The translations under genes were made by a program, and so were the position numbers. DNA of 64,000 bases from Amphibalanus amphitrite (taxonomy: Eukaryota; Arthropoda; Thecostraca; Balanomorpha; Balanidae), in assembly GCF_019059575.1 (NCBI RefSeq), contig NW_024881782.1:633001-697000 (forward strand), in the 5' to 3' direction. Below, piece by piece: positions 28,101 through 37,932 of the stretch. Position 1 is the first letter of the stretch, and every line of letters starts with the position of its first letter. The notes under the pieces were generated by a model. The model was not told where the DNA came from. It saw nothing but the letters and a program-made list of their open reading frames with translations, and ran no database searches.

Positions 28101-31100
28101 GTGAACACGGCCAAGGTGGGTGAGCCTGGTGGCCGGCGCTGCGAGTACTGTGGGTCGGCGCATGACATTGGTAGTTGTCAGGCCCTGAGAGAGAGACCCT
28201 GGGGAGAGAGGAGACGGGCACTCATGCGATTCCAGCTGTGCTTTGGGTGCCTGCGGAGAGGGCACCGTGTGCAGGCCTGTCGGAGGCCGCTGCAGTGTGA
28301 TGTCTGCCGGGGTGCGCATCCGTCTGTGCTGCACCGGGAGAGTTGTCCGGGACCGCTCGGAGGACCTCCGGTGACGCCGCGCGGGGCGGGTGTGGTGATG
28401 CCGTCCAGCGGCGGGTCCGGTGCGAACGTAGTGAGCGCTAGTCTCGGCCTGAGGGGAGTCAGTCGGACGGCGCTGCCTATTGTGGCGGTGCGGCTCAGGG
28501 CCACGACTGGTAAGGTTCTGGTAACGAACGCTCTGCTGGACCAGGGGTCCTCTGGCAGCTTCTTGACAGAGAGGTTGGCGGCGCGTCTAGGCGTGCGGAT
28601 TGAGCGGACGACAGTATCTATCGAGACAGTGGGAACTGACCGGAAGACTATCCCGACAGCCATGGCCTCTGGGTTAGAGGTGAGCGGCGCGGACGGCGGC
28701 ACGTTTCATTCGCTGCCTAATCTGTGGACTGTCGACTCTCTGCCCGTGACATTAGATGACAGGTGTAGTTCCGACGAGCTGAGTGGTGCCGCGCACCTTC
28801 AGGGTGTCAGGCTGTGCGAGGCCGACTCCCCAGTCGAGCTGCTCTTGGGCTCAGACTGTGCCGCACTGATTGTGGCCAGGGAGGTGCGGGCCCCTCCGAT
28901 GGGGGAGGAGGGACTCTGTGCTGTGCGGACCAATGTAGGATGGTATATCATCGGCTGTGCCCAGGGGGCAGATGTGTCGGGAGGGCGACTGAGTGTGAAC
29001 TTCCTGAGGGTCATGGACGCGTGTGTGACCGAGCCGGACGCCGGCGGCGGCGAGTGTCTTTACCGAAAGCTGTACGAGCATGAGTTCGGTGACTTGTCGG
29101 ATGATAGGGAGGGCCTGTCGGTTGAGGACCGTGAATGGATTGACTTTGTCAGATCTAACATGGTAAGGGATGACGGGGGACAGTTTGTTATTCCCCTCCC
29201 CAAGGATGACTTTGGCGAGCTGCCAGATAGTCTCCAGACGGCCTCCCGACGACTGGAAGCGCTGAGGAGGCGTTTCCGATCTGACAGAGAGTACTTTGAG
29301 ATGTACCGCAGCGTGATCTCCTCACTCGAGGAGGACGGCTACGCTGTCCCGGTGTCCGACGGACTGACTGACGGTGACCACCCTGTATGGTATATGCCAC
29401 ACCACGGGGTGATGGAACCCGAGAAAGGTAAATTGAGAGTTGTCTTCGATTGTGCCGCAAGGAGTCACGGTGTGTGCCTGAACGATCTACTGAAGGGGGG
29501 ACCGAATTTGACTAATTCGCTGCTCGGTGTGCTGTGCCGCTTCCGGGAGGGCCCGGTAGCATTCACCTGTGATATCGCTTCAATGTATCATAGAGTGAGG
29601 GTCCCGGAGCCTGACACCAACCTGCTGCGGTTCCTGTGGTTTCACGGCTCTGACCCGGAGGGCGAGGTTCGGGTGTGGAAGATGACGTGTCACGTGTTCG
29701 GTGCCGTTTCGAGCGGCAGCGTGGCGAGCTTTGCGCTCAGACAGTGTGCGGAGGAGGGGCGGTCGCAGTTCCCCGAGGCTGCTGACGCACTGACCCGCAA
29801 ATCCTATGTAGACGATGTCCTCTGTGCTACGTCCTCCGTGGAGGGAGCAGTTAAACTGGCGAGTGATCTGAAAGAGCTGTGTAGCACGGGAGCGTTTAAT
29901 TTGACAAAGTACAAGAGTAACAGTTCAGATGTCCTTCGTCAGATTCCAGTACAGGATAGAGGGAAGAGCGTCAAGGAGCTGGACCTGGGCAAAGATGGTC
30001 TCGGTTCTGATCGTATCCTGGGTCTCAGGTGGTCGATGGAGGATGACTGTTTCTGTTTTCAGTTCCGTGATAAACAGAAGCCGGTGACGAGGCGCGGCAT
30101 CCTCTCCACCGTGAGCTCGGTGTTTGATCCGCTGGGTGTGATCGCGCCGGTGACTTTGCTTGGCCGGGCATTGCTCCAACGACTGTGTGCCCTGTCGTAC
30201 CGATGGGACGAGCCTCTCCCTGATGTGTTGCAGAGGGAATGGCGGGAGTGGGTAGAGCTGGCGGGTGAGCTCGATCGAGTCAGGCTCAGCAGGTGCATCT
30301 CTGATCTGCCAGGAGAGGTGCTTGCCACCGAGCTCCACGTGTGTGCGGACGCCAGCGAGACGGCGCATTCCGCGGTCGCGTACCTGGTGAGAGAGGTGAG
30401 GACTGCGGGTGGGGAAACTGAGCGGTCTGTCCACTTTCTGATGGGCAAGTCGCTGGTGAACCCGATCCGTTTCGTCTCCATCCCGCGACTGGAGTTGGCT
30501 GCCGCTGTTCTGGCGGTCAAGATTAGGCGCGTGCTGGTCAGGGAGTTGGACACTGTGTTCGATTCGTTCAACATGTGGTCAGACAGCATGGTGGTGCTGG
30601 GCTACGTGCGGAACAGATCGACGCGATTTAAAACGTATGTGGCGAACCGAGTCGCATACATTCACGATGGGTCTGACGTGTGCGAATGGAGGTATATTCC
30701 GTCGGAGATGAACCCGGCTGACGTGGGATCCCGCGGCTGTCGTTCCGCGGGACTGGATCCCTGGCTGGGTGGGCCGGAGTTTCTCCGTGAGGGGACGAGT
30801 GGGTGGCCGACTGAGCCGACAGTGACTGTGGTAATCCCTGAGTGTGAGGTGAAGGCGACACCGGTCGCTGCGGTCCGTGTGGAGCCCGAGTGTAGCGAGG
30901 GCAGTTCGTCTGATATCCTGATAAGGCACTTCTCCTCTTTCAGCCGGCTTCAGCGAGCGGTGGCCTGGCTGAGGAGATTCATTGATGTGATCCGTGACGG
31001 TTCCTTCCGTAGGTGGTGTATGAGGAGGAGAGGTCTGAGGCGGCGAGAGAGTAGTGCAGCTCGAGAGCTGAGTGTGTCCGATCTGAGGGCGGCGGAGCGT

Positions 31101-34100
31101 GCAGTTCTGCGATACGTTCAGCAGAGCTCGCTGCCCGAGTTTCCGCAGGGCGGTGACGACGGTCCAGTCCGCGTGAGAAAGGCTAGTGGGCTGAGTCGTC
31201 TGAATCCGCACATGGTCGGCGGACTTCTGGTCGTTGGGGGGAGGTTGTCCCGAGCTGGCTGTCTGTCTGACGAGGAGAAACATCCTGTGATCCTCCCTCG
31301 GCGCCACCATGTGACCCAGATGATTATCCGTGAGACTCATCGGAGAGTGGGACACCAGGGTCGTGACCATACCTTTTGGGAGCTGAGGCGGAGGTATTGG
31401 GTCATAGGAGCGGGCCCGGAGGTTAGACGAGCGATCCGCTCGTGTGTCACGTGCCGTAAGGTGAACGCCAGGCCCCAGCAGCAGCTGATGGCGGAGCTGC
31501 CGCAGGAGCGAGTCGTGGGGGAGAGACATGCCTTTTCCTCTGTGATGTTGGATGTGTTCGGTCCCATCATGGTAAAGGCCGGACGCGTTGAACGCAAACG
31601 GTACGGCCTGATGTGCGTATGTACTGTGACGCGCGCTGTCCATGTCGAGTTGCTAGACTCGTTACGTACCGACTCGCTGATTAACGCCGTGAGGAGGATC
31701 AGTGCTCGTCGTGGGCCGATCCAGTATATCAGGAGTGACATGGGAACAAACATGACAGGGGCAGACCGAGAACTGAGGGAATCTCTGAGGGAAGTAGACA
31801 GGAGTGGGCTGTCGCGCGCAGCGCTGAGGTACGGGATTGAATGGGTATTCAACCCGCCTACTGCGTCGCACTTTTCGGGTAGTGTGGAGCGACAAATACG
31901 AACTTTCCGAAAGATCTGGCGGTCGATGCCGCTGCAGCAGCGTGTGGACGAGGAGTCCCTTCACACGTTGTTCTGTGAGATTGAGATGATAATGAACGGC
32001 CGTCCGTTGACTTTTGTTTCTACCAGCTCGGGCGAGGTTGAGCCGCTAACCCCGAGCCATTTGCTTTTTCTGAGAGGCAGCGCGGGCCCGATCCCCGGGT
32101 TGTATGATGAGGCTGACTTGCTGTCCAGGCGGCGCTGGCGGCAGATTCAGTATCTAGCCCAACAGTTTTGGGTCCGCTGGAGACAGGAGTATTTGCTGTC
32201 ACTTCAGTCCAGACAGAAGTGGACGCGGGAGGTGAGAAATATGCGGCCGGGGGACGTCGTTCTGCTCGTGGACCGTGACGTTCCGAGGGGGCTGTGGCAG
32301 ATGGGGCGGATTGTGGAGGCAATCCCAAGTCAGGATGGGCTGGTCAGGAAGGCGGTAGTTAGGATAGGCGCGTCAACATACCTGCGTCCCATTCATAAAA
32401 TGGTACTGATCTGCTCAGAGTCTGAGCTAGACTGAGTGAGTTAGGCACGCGAGTGTGCAGACGGACTTCTGAGGTCAGTTGTGTCATGTGTCGGGTGTTC
32501 TGAGGTCAGTGCTTCTCATCGCGTCAAAATTCCTGTTGGAGTATCGCGCTGGCGCCGGTTTTTCTAGATTCGATCCATCTGATCGAATGGGGGAGTGTAG
32601 ATGGCGCCAGCCAGATTTGGTGCATTGTGGTACTTGTCCGTGTTGCATTATCCTTTTCCGGCCTGTCTGATTTACCTATGCCTTTGGTTTACATGTTGTT
32701 CTGTTTTGTCATCACTCCCCGCCCTCTAGCCGGGTTTGTTGCGTCAGAATTCTGGCAGCTTTAGAGATGCGCGTCGAGCGAGGCGGATAAAATGTATAGA
32801 AGGCGTGTGTTTTCTGCCGAGATATTGAAGATTTAACCATGAGAAATATTATTGTATTCGTCGCGTGGATTTGGAATGCCAAACATGCTTAATTTGATAT
32901 TTGTGCGAGTGATGGTGAAATCTCGGTACGTGTCAGTGTGCGACACTATTTCGCTCTTTTCGGCGGGTGCGTCTGGCCCGAGAGGTTGTGTCGGCTGCGG
33001 TGCTGGTTTTGGACAGAAGGTGGGTGGATATTGATCGATGATTGTCGTAAATTTGTTGCTAAAGGAATGTTGATTGCTTTGCCAGGCGTTAGATTTATTT
33101 TGCATACGTATTTCGGTAGTTATAATATGCTCATAGGACGGCATGGGATTTCGCCTCAGGTGCGTCATTTTGCAGTGTGTTCTGTTTGTATAGGTGCCCG
33201 GGGAGGAGCTCGGCCTGTGCGAGCCCGGTTTTCCCCGTGGCTGAGTGCGCCGTGTGACGAGGCTGCGGTACGAGGTCGGCCGCGGCACGAGGTCGGCCGC
33301 GGCACGGGGTCGGCCGCGGCACGAGGTCGGCCGCCGGGAGGTCGGCCGGCGCGAGCCTGCTGCGGTGCGAGGTCGGCCGCTGAGATAAGGGCGTGGAGAC
33401 CCTTACAGCCGGTAGGATATGCTTATTTGTTTATTAACTTCGAGGTGATATTTGTAGGGGAATTGTGTTAGCTAGAGAGTGGGAAGTGTAAAACGGAAAT
33501 TGCTGTTAAATGTATTATTGTTTTCATTAAATCTAAACCAACATATTTTGTATGTACTGCGCAGTGCGAGTGTCGATGTGAGCGCTGGTGGATTCGTGTC
33601 CTAGTATGCTCGCTGACGCCCTGCTGTGCTCCACAGTAACGAATCAGTTTAAATACAACTATTCAGTCAACGGCGTGGTCTCGACGTGCGTGAGCAGCTG
33701 AGCTTGGAGTCGTGGACGCCCGGCGGCGGTCGCCTGTGGCGACTGCTGCACCACAGCGTCGGCTGTGGAAACTACACCCCCGCGCTCAACAACTTTTTTA
33801 TCTGAGTCAATTTTGAGTCAACTCACTTGACTCAACAAAAAAAATTGAGTCAAGTTTGAGTCGACTCATATTTTCATTGAGCCGCTTGAGTCATGAGTCA
33901 ATTCAATGGGAAAATTAGCTCCTTGTTTGAGTCAGAGTTGAGTCAGGGCTTTCTGAAGTTAAATGATGAGTCGAGTCGGCAATTTTTTTTTAGTCGAGCA
34001 CAACCCTGCTGATGAGAACGTTGACAAAAAGGTACCTTTGTAATATCCCTGCAATATCCACTATTCATGACCATATACCGACACAAAGCCCATCGTCTAC

Positions 34101-36820
34101 CTGTCTAATCTCACCTGAGTGGAATAGTGGAACCCCAGCGCGCCGTACATGAAGGCGAACTCGAGGTACAGGTCGGCCACATGTTTGCCGTTCAGCGACA
34201 GGGGCAGCACGTCAATCACCATCATGGCCTGGATGATCTCGTGGAGGTGCACTTCCACCATGCCTGGCGAAGGAGGTAAGTTATATCACGGGTGGACGTA
34301 ATGTATAAGTTATAACGATTGGAATTTACACGCAACTCTCTCAAAGAAAATGAGTCTTACGATGAAAATACTGACCATATTAGCCGTTTTCACGACGGGC
34401 TGTCCAGCGAATGCACCTGACTTGACCAAATCTGCACCTAATTTCTTTTACAGCAAATATCTTCATTTTATGAATTTATTTCAGTGTTTTAATCGATGAT
34501 GCTCTCTGATTATATGACAAATCAGGAATATAAGCAATTAGTGCAGCCCTAGCTGATAGCTGCTAAGAGACACACTGAACCTGATTTGACCAGATCTGCA
34601 CCTAATCTGTACCAGATGTGCACCAAATGTGTACCAGATGGCCGTCGTGAAAACGGCTATTTAAAATCAATTTCTCCTTTTTATCGAAGAAAGTTACTGC
34701 ATGGTTTTTGAGATGGTGGTTTTCGAGTAGCAAACCAAACTTATAACGTTCATCGGAAGTAGTTGCACCACACGGGTATACTTATGTACGAGAAGCGAGC
34801 GGAGATAAATAAGGCGCTAGACAGATCCTGCGAAGGGTCAACGTCGTCTCACGACTTGCTTCAGATAATGCAATAATAAAAAGAACTTATCTCAGCCTTA
34901 AACAGTGTAACTTTCACCAGCACTTACAAGCAAAAACCCACGAAGAAATTTAGGTTTCTATAGCATAGCTAAATATGTGTTTACCCATGATCCGCGGCTC
35001 CACCGCTGGCCCGTCACTTGCCAGAGATCTGTACAATTCCAGCTTCAGTACGTTCTTTGGGTCAGAGAGCTGCTGAGGAACCTGGAACACAGTCACACAA
35101 CAACGGTCAGAATATCCGTCAGCAGAATTCCTGGCATTGCTTTGTTGATCATTACGGTTGTTTTAGTCTATTTTATTTTTTGGCGCTCGCCTTTCACTTT
35201 CACTATCCTAAAAGTCAAACATGAGAAATTATATGAAAAGTGCAATTAGCTAAATGAATGGTCATTGGTCATGCTTGAAGCATATACCTACACGACGTAC
35301 CTAAATATATCGTGAAACAAATGTGTGGGGTTGCACTGCCCAATGCCCATGCAGTCTGTTCTCCTTACTGTCAATGAGAAGTGTTTGACCTCATCCACGG
35401 CCACTCCGGTGAGGACGTTGACGACCTTGTCCTTCTCACGCGTGTGGGAGTGCTTGTGCGAGCCTCTTTTCCACCCCGTTTCCTTATAGACGTCGCCGAT
35501 GGATATCAGTATTTTGAACCGAGACCCTGGATCTGACAGGTCCTCGTCTATAGAATGAGAATGTCGAGAAGTCAGAAAAAAATATGATTATATTGAAAAA
35601 GATTTGCTATATGTAGAAATGTTCAATCCTCATACCTTTCATAAACATACGCTTATTGGGGACTGTGGAGGAAAATTACTTAAATTGAACTTTAGCTTCA
35701 GCAGAGGACAGTCCTTACCATTGGCGGTTTGATCAAAGCTCTTCATGTTTAGTAGGTGCATTGCCAATAGCCCCACCTGTAAAAGGAGACAAAGAATTGG
35801 TGAAAGCCAGCCATTGATGTTTCCTGACAGGTACACTCGGGGGCAGATTGATGTTCCACCACTCCCTACCCATCGGGCTCCCATGGCTCAGCACTGGCTG
35901 CTGCCAGTGGCAGCACTGGCAGCACTGGCACTGGCAGGCAGTGCTGAGCAGTGCTGAGGGCAGGCAACACTGACAGCAGCCAGTGCTGAGCCATGGGATC
36001 GCCCGATGGGTAGGGAGTAGTGGAACATCAATCTGCCCTCGAGTGTACGATTGATATATAACGTACCAGATGAAAAATGCATGCAAATCTATGAGGGATA
36101 ATGCATGAGATCGACTGAACTCAAACAGAACGGTACATAACAGCTTTTCATGCCAGATGTCAATAGCCGTTTTCATGACGGGCTATCTAGGGAATGCACC
36201 AAACTGACCAACTCTGCACCAAATGACAGCCAAATGTGTACCAGATAGCCGTCGTGAAAACGGCTAATACGGAAACGGCTAATACGGCTAAACGGCTAAT
36301 AGGGATGATATGTGCATGATGGCAGTCGAATATTGTACTCGCAACTTTATATTGTCATCAGATGTGCATCTTAGAGTTAACCACACAAGAACTTCTCAGA
36401 GGTCCCGTTTTACACATACACTCGTATACTATCTAAATTTCTAAATTTGCATCATCGCATCTTTAGAAGTGTTGTAACGTTAAATTTAATGTTGAAAATA
36501 AAGCATTATTTTTCTTTCTTTCGTTTTCCACGAAGGTGCAATATGCATTGTGCAATATGCAATATCTAATATGCATTCAAATTCAGCCTTACCGGCGCTA
36601 CTGGCGTCTTGTTGCTCTGCGGATCCTCTTCGTCGTAGGTGTCGGCACGCTTCTTGGCGGCCTCTCGCAGTGCTTCAGTGGTGTCGGTCGACAGCACCTC
36701 GTCGGCCTCGTCGAACTCACTACCCGTCACCTTGCCGACGGTGCTGGCGGCGATGTAAGGCGCCAGACTCGGGTCGCGAATCGTGGTGGGATCAACATGT
36801 AGTTGAGGGTTGAGAGTCAT
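22314..36820 (-). CDS. Multi-exon protein of unknown function (possible C2-like domain)
   Basis: Minus-strand exons that join in phase: 36820-36593 (start ATG), 35776-35719, 35547-35369, 35081-34985, 34263-34115, 24663-24504, 24302-24130, 23884-23662, then 23319-23062 plus 22441-22314 (stop TGA), giving 550 aa. Alternatively the last exon runs to a stop at 22997-22999, giving 529 aa. No signal peptide or membrane segment is seen. The middle (FKILISIGDVY, LHEIIQAMMVIDVLPLSLNG, FAFMYGALGFHYSTQ) alternates hydrophobic residues like a C2-type beta fold and faintly recalls C2CD6/CATSPER-tau proteins; I am not sure of this. The C-terminus is low complexity: a Gly/Ser run, then Gln/Ser/Pro-rich sequence. 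The intron 34114-24664 carries a hAT MITE with a nested BEL element. It is divergent from the CUB gene, with 1.1 kb between the start codons. Confidence 0.7.
25088..25170. repeat. (AT)n microsatellite
   Basis: About 80 bp of AT dinucleotides inside the hAT MITE, just left of the BEL 5' LTR. Confidence 0.95.
25197..26377 (+). repeat. BEL 5' LTR
   Basis: 1181-bp LTR with TGTAG...CTACA ends. It includes a short GC-rich array of GAGGTCGGCCGCGGCAC-like units at about 25860-25985, present equally in the 3' copy. Small ORFs inside are duplicated in both LTRs and are not genes. Confidence 0.95.
26952..32435 (+). CDS. BEL/Pao gag-pol polyprotein (1827 aa)
   Basis: A single uninterrupted frame between the LTRs. 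Parts in order, with approximate residues: an N-terminal SAP-like segment (about 5-45), a charged coiled stretch (100-150), Gag of DUF1759 type (about 190-350), CCHC-like zinc knuckles (about 395-470), DUF1758-type aspartic protease (about 510-670), reverse transcriptase (about 830-1010, with YVDD), Pao-type RNase H region (about 1080-1270), an H2C2 zinc-binding segment (about 1450-1500), integrase core (about 1520-1690) and a DUF5641-type C-terminus. This order is diagnostic for BEL/Pao. It looks whole. Confidence 0.95.
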   Translation: MSITALTKEELGRLRVSDLRKELEELNLDVTGTKVELVERLWGAIEGRASGETEIKSVRTEAQDVGSAETQAQVSVAPLRGAGATSSEGPPGTSASMLRLKLKLIKSKQEVESDVIRVRAQAQQEELRLRARSEQLDLELQLAEMGEVDESAWEPLRVAAGAMVETPSVESELSPLVRRSLLPPAELRPFTGAVEEFNLFMKAFDSRIAKKTNDKGELLFYLEQYTRGKANQLVKGCLHLGDEGYEEARRLLENRYGNPIRLIDSYVGRVDGWPRIQAGDVEGLDKYSLFLTEVMNAMTGVTMGEFEHPSTLRLVVSKVPVYLQDRWMREADRLCERGDPVRFSDLVSFISAEVRVRRSPLFGPRPPAPSRSDAGAPHPGKFRVNTAKVGEPGGRRCEYCGSAHDIGSCQALRERPWGERRRALMRFQLCFGCLRRGHRVQACRRPLQCDVCRGAHPSVLHRESCPGPLGGPPVTPRGAGVVMPSSGGSGANVVSASLGLRGVSRTALPIVAVRLRATTGKVLVTNALLDQGSSGSFLTERLAARLGVRIERTTVSIETVGTDRKTIPTAMASGLEVSGADGGTFHSLPNLWTVDSLPVTLDDRCSSDELSGAAHLQGVRLCEADSPVELLLGSDCAALIVAREVRAPPMGEEGLCAVRTNVGWYIIGCAQGADVSGGRLSVNFLRVMDACVTEPDAGGGECLYRKLYEHEFGDLSDDREGLSVEDREWIDFVRSNMVRDDGGQFVIPLPKDDFGELPDSLQTASRRLEALRRRFRSDREYFEMYRSVISSLEEDGYAVPVSDGLTDGDHPVWYMPHHGVMEPEKGKLRVVFDCAARSHGVCLNDLLKGGPNLTNSLLGVLCRFREGPVAFTCDIASMYHRVRVPEPDTNLLRFLWFHGSDPEGEVRVWKMTCHVFGAVSSGSVASFALRQCAEEGRSQFPEAADALTRKSYVDDVLCATSSVEGAVKLASDLKELCSTGAFNLTKYKSNSSDVLRQIPVQDRGKSVKELDLGKDGLGSDRILGLRWSMEDDCFCFQFRDKQKPVTRRGILSTVSSVFDPLGVIAPVTLLGRALLQRLCALSYRWDEPLPDVLQREWREWVELAGELDRVRLSRCISDLPGEVLATELHVCADASETAHSAVAYLVREVRTAGGETERSVHFLMGKSLVNPIRFVSIPRLELAAAVLAVKIRRVLVRELDTVFDSFNMWSDSMVVLGYVRNRSTRFKTYVANRVAYIHDGSDVCEWRYIPSEMNPADVGSRGCRSAGLDPWLGGPEFLREGTSGWPTEPTVTVVIPECEVKATPVAAVRVEPECSEGSSSDILIRHFSSFSRLQRAVAWLRRFIDVIRDGSFRRWCMRRRGLRRRESSAARELSVSDLRAAERAVLRYVQQSSLPEFPQGGDDGPVRVRKASGLSRLNPHMVGGLLVVGGRLSRAGCLSDEEKHPVILPRRHHVTQMIIRETHRRVGHQGRDHTFWELRRRYWVIGAGPEVRRAIRSCVTCRKVNARPQQQLMAELPQERVVGERHAFSSVMLDVFGPIMVKAGRVERKRYGLMCVCTVTRAVHVELLDSLRTDSLINAVRRISARRGPIQYIRSDMGTNMTGADRELRESLREVDRSGLSRAALRYGIEWVFNPPTASHFSGSVERQIRTFRKIWRSMPLQQRVDEESLHTLFCEIEMIMNGRPLTFVSTSSGEVEPLTPSHLLFLRGSAGPIPGLYDEADLLSRRRWRQIQYLAQQFWVRWRQEYLLSLQSRQKWTREVRNMRPGDVVLLVDRDVPRGLWQMGRIVEAIPSQDGLVRKAVVRIGASTYLRPIHKMVLICSESELD
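32596..33776 (+). repeat. BEL 3' LTR
   Basis: 1181 bp, same length as the 5' LTR and no difference noticed by eye. It is followed by CCCCC and then the right half of the hAT MITE. Confidence 0.95.
34381..34659. mobile_element. TA-flanked MITE, copy 1 (TAGCCGTTTTCACGACGG ends)
   Basis: Inverted ends TAGCCGTTTTCACGACGGGC and its complement bound a 279-bp element with internal TGCACC/TGTACCAGAT repeats. Terminal TA fits a Tc1/mariner-like target. Located in an intron of the minus-strand unknown gene. Confidence 0.75.
35832..36047. mobile_element. TA-flanked foldback MITE
   Basis: Arms starting TACACTCGGGGGCAGATTG and the inverted right end are near-complementary for about 70 bp. The loop is made of CAGCACTGGCAG-like repeats. 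TA at each end suggests a Tc1/mariner-type MITE. In an intron of the unknown gene. Confidence 0.8.
36164..36266. mobile_element. TA-flanked MITE, copy 2 (short)
   Basis: Same inverted ends as 34381-34659 but only 103 bp long, an internally deleted sibling. Several CGGCTAATA repeats follow on the right. Confidence 0.75.
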
Positions 36821-37932
36821 CTTGAACGATTGAGTCGTTTTGCTGTCAAGTGTATGGCGTGATTAAACTTTGAGACTCAAACGATTACTGTTCGTGATTA
36901 TGCCGTGAAAAAAGGCTCCACAAAGACCTCAGTATAAATCTGGTCAAGTTCTGGCAAATGCTGTTAATTGCAACTTTATATCGAGAAATTCACTTCTTGT
37001 TTCACTTTGTTCATTGTTTCACTTGATTTTTTTTCACATATGAGCGTCATGAGCGAGCATCATATGAACGTTGTCATAGTTACTGGAATTTAAACACGTG
37101 CAATGTATTAGGTCCTACGTCGCTGTTCTCAAGATCTGACACATTCTCTTCATCTGCAAAAGCGCTCTGCTGTTACGTGATCCTCGCTTTACCTAGGCCT
37201 GGTTACTCAGGTGATTTACCCTGCCAATATGTTCGACATTTTAACATTAGTCATATGGAGCTGCATAATAAAAATAGCTTCGGCGTCCTAAAACTAATCG
37301 TAAGAGCTCTACCAAGAAATTTCATAGTGTGACTCCTGTGAAGATTAATTCATTCTAGCGTGAAAACTAGCAATTTCCGGTCTCGCACCCTTCCCAACCG
37401 TCACGGCATTAACGAAATTACTCTTCGCTTGGCTGCAGCTCTGAAAGTGAATCTAGCCCCCACCCCCACACCATCTGTCGCATGTTGAACGGCATATTCA
37501 ACTGGACAAAGCTATCGTCTGCCACTCCGTTCTCGGCCGACTTTCTCCGCGGCAGGAGACGGGTCGCACTCTGCGGAACGACGCCACCTCCGCATCGGAC
37601 TGCAGTTCGCGAGCCGAGCCCTTCTAGACGAAAGTGAAACGCCACAAACAAAAGCCGAAAACACAGAGGACAAAGAGACGAGCGACAGGGGCGACAGGGC
37701 GGACAATTGCCCGGATCTGTGTCTGGTATAGAACGCCGGACGAGTGGTGACCAAACCTCAGTTAGTGCCGGGAGACAGGTCGTGCTGGTGTCAAATCTTG
37801 TGCTCTGATATTTTGCACTGCCTTCAGTTGTCAGCTCCTGTATCTGTCCATTTTGAATCTCTAAGGGAGCTTCACTGGGAGCTCTCACACAGAAGTGCGG
37901 GTCTGTCCCAGGAGACCACATCGCCCCGAGCA
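36821..37932. promoter_or_regulatory. Divergent intergenic region between the unknown gene and the CUB gene
   Basis: The two start codons face away from each other across 1.1 kb, so both promoters should lie here. On the plus side a TCAGTT initiator-like motif occurs at 37758-37763, without a clear TATA box. I see no coding exon. The region 37400-37930 is GC-richer and likely holds the 5' UTR of the CUB gene. Confidence 0.45.

Larger units (their letters stand above)
25197..33776 (+). mobile_element. BEL/Pao LTR retrotransposon, whole-looking
   Basis: Two LTRs of 1181 bp each (25197-26377 and 32596-33776) begin TGTAG and end CTACA, and look identical by eye, so insertion was recent. A CCCCC motif on both sides fits a 5-bp target duplication. 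A purine-rich tract precedes the 3' LTR. One long gag-pol frame fills the interior. The element is nested in a hAT MITE, antisense to the host gene whose intron it occupies. It looks whole. Confidence 0.95.
24857..34008. mobile_element. hAT-type MITE split by a BEL insertion; TGAGTCA-rich
   Basis: Ends CAGGGTTGTGCTTGACTC (left) and the inverted GCACAACCCTG (right) are flanked by a perfect 8-bp target duplication, CTGATGAG (24849-24856 and 34009-34016). Without the nested BEL element (25197-33776) it is about 570 bp. It contains an (AT)n tract and about 16 exact TGAGTCA/TGACTCA heptamers. No transposase is present. It lies in an intron of the minus-strand unknown gene. Confidence 0.88.

Noticed and set aside
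30579-31643. 354-codon minus-strand frame opposite the BEL pol region
   Set aside because: Antisense shadow of the polyprotein, with low-complexity composition and no domain.
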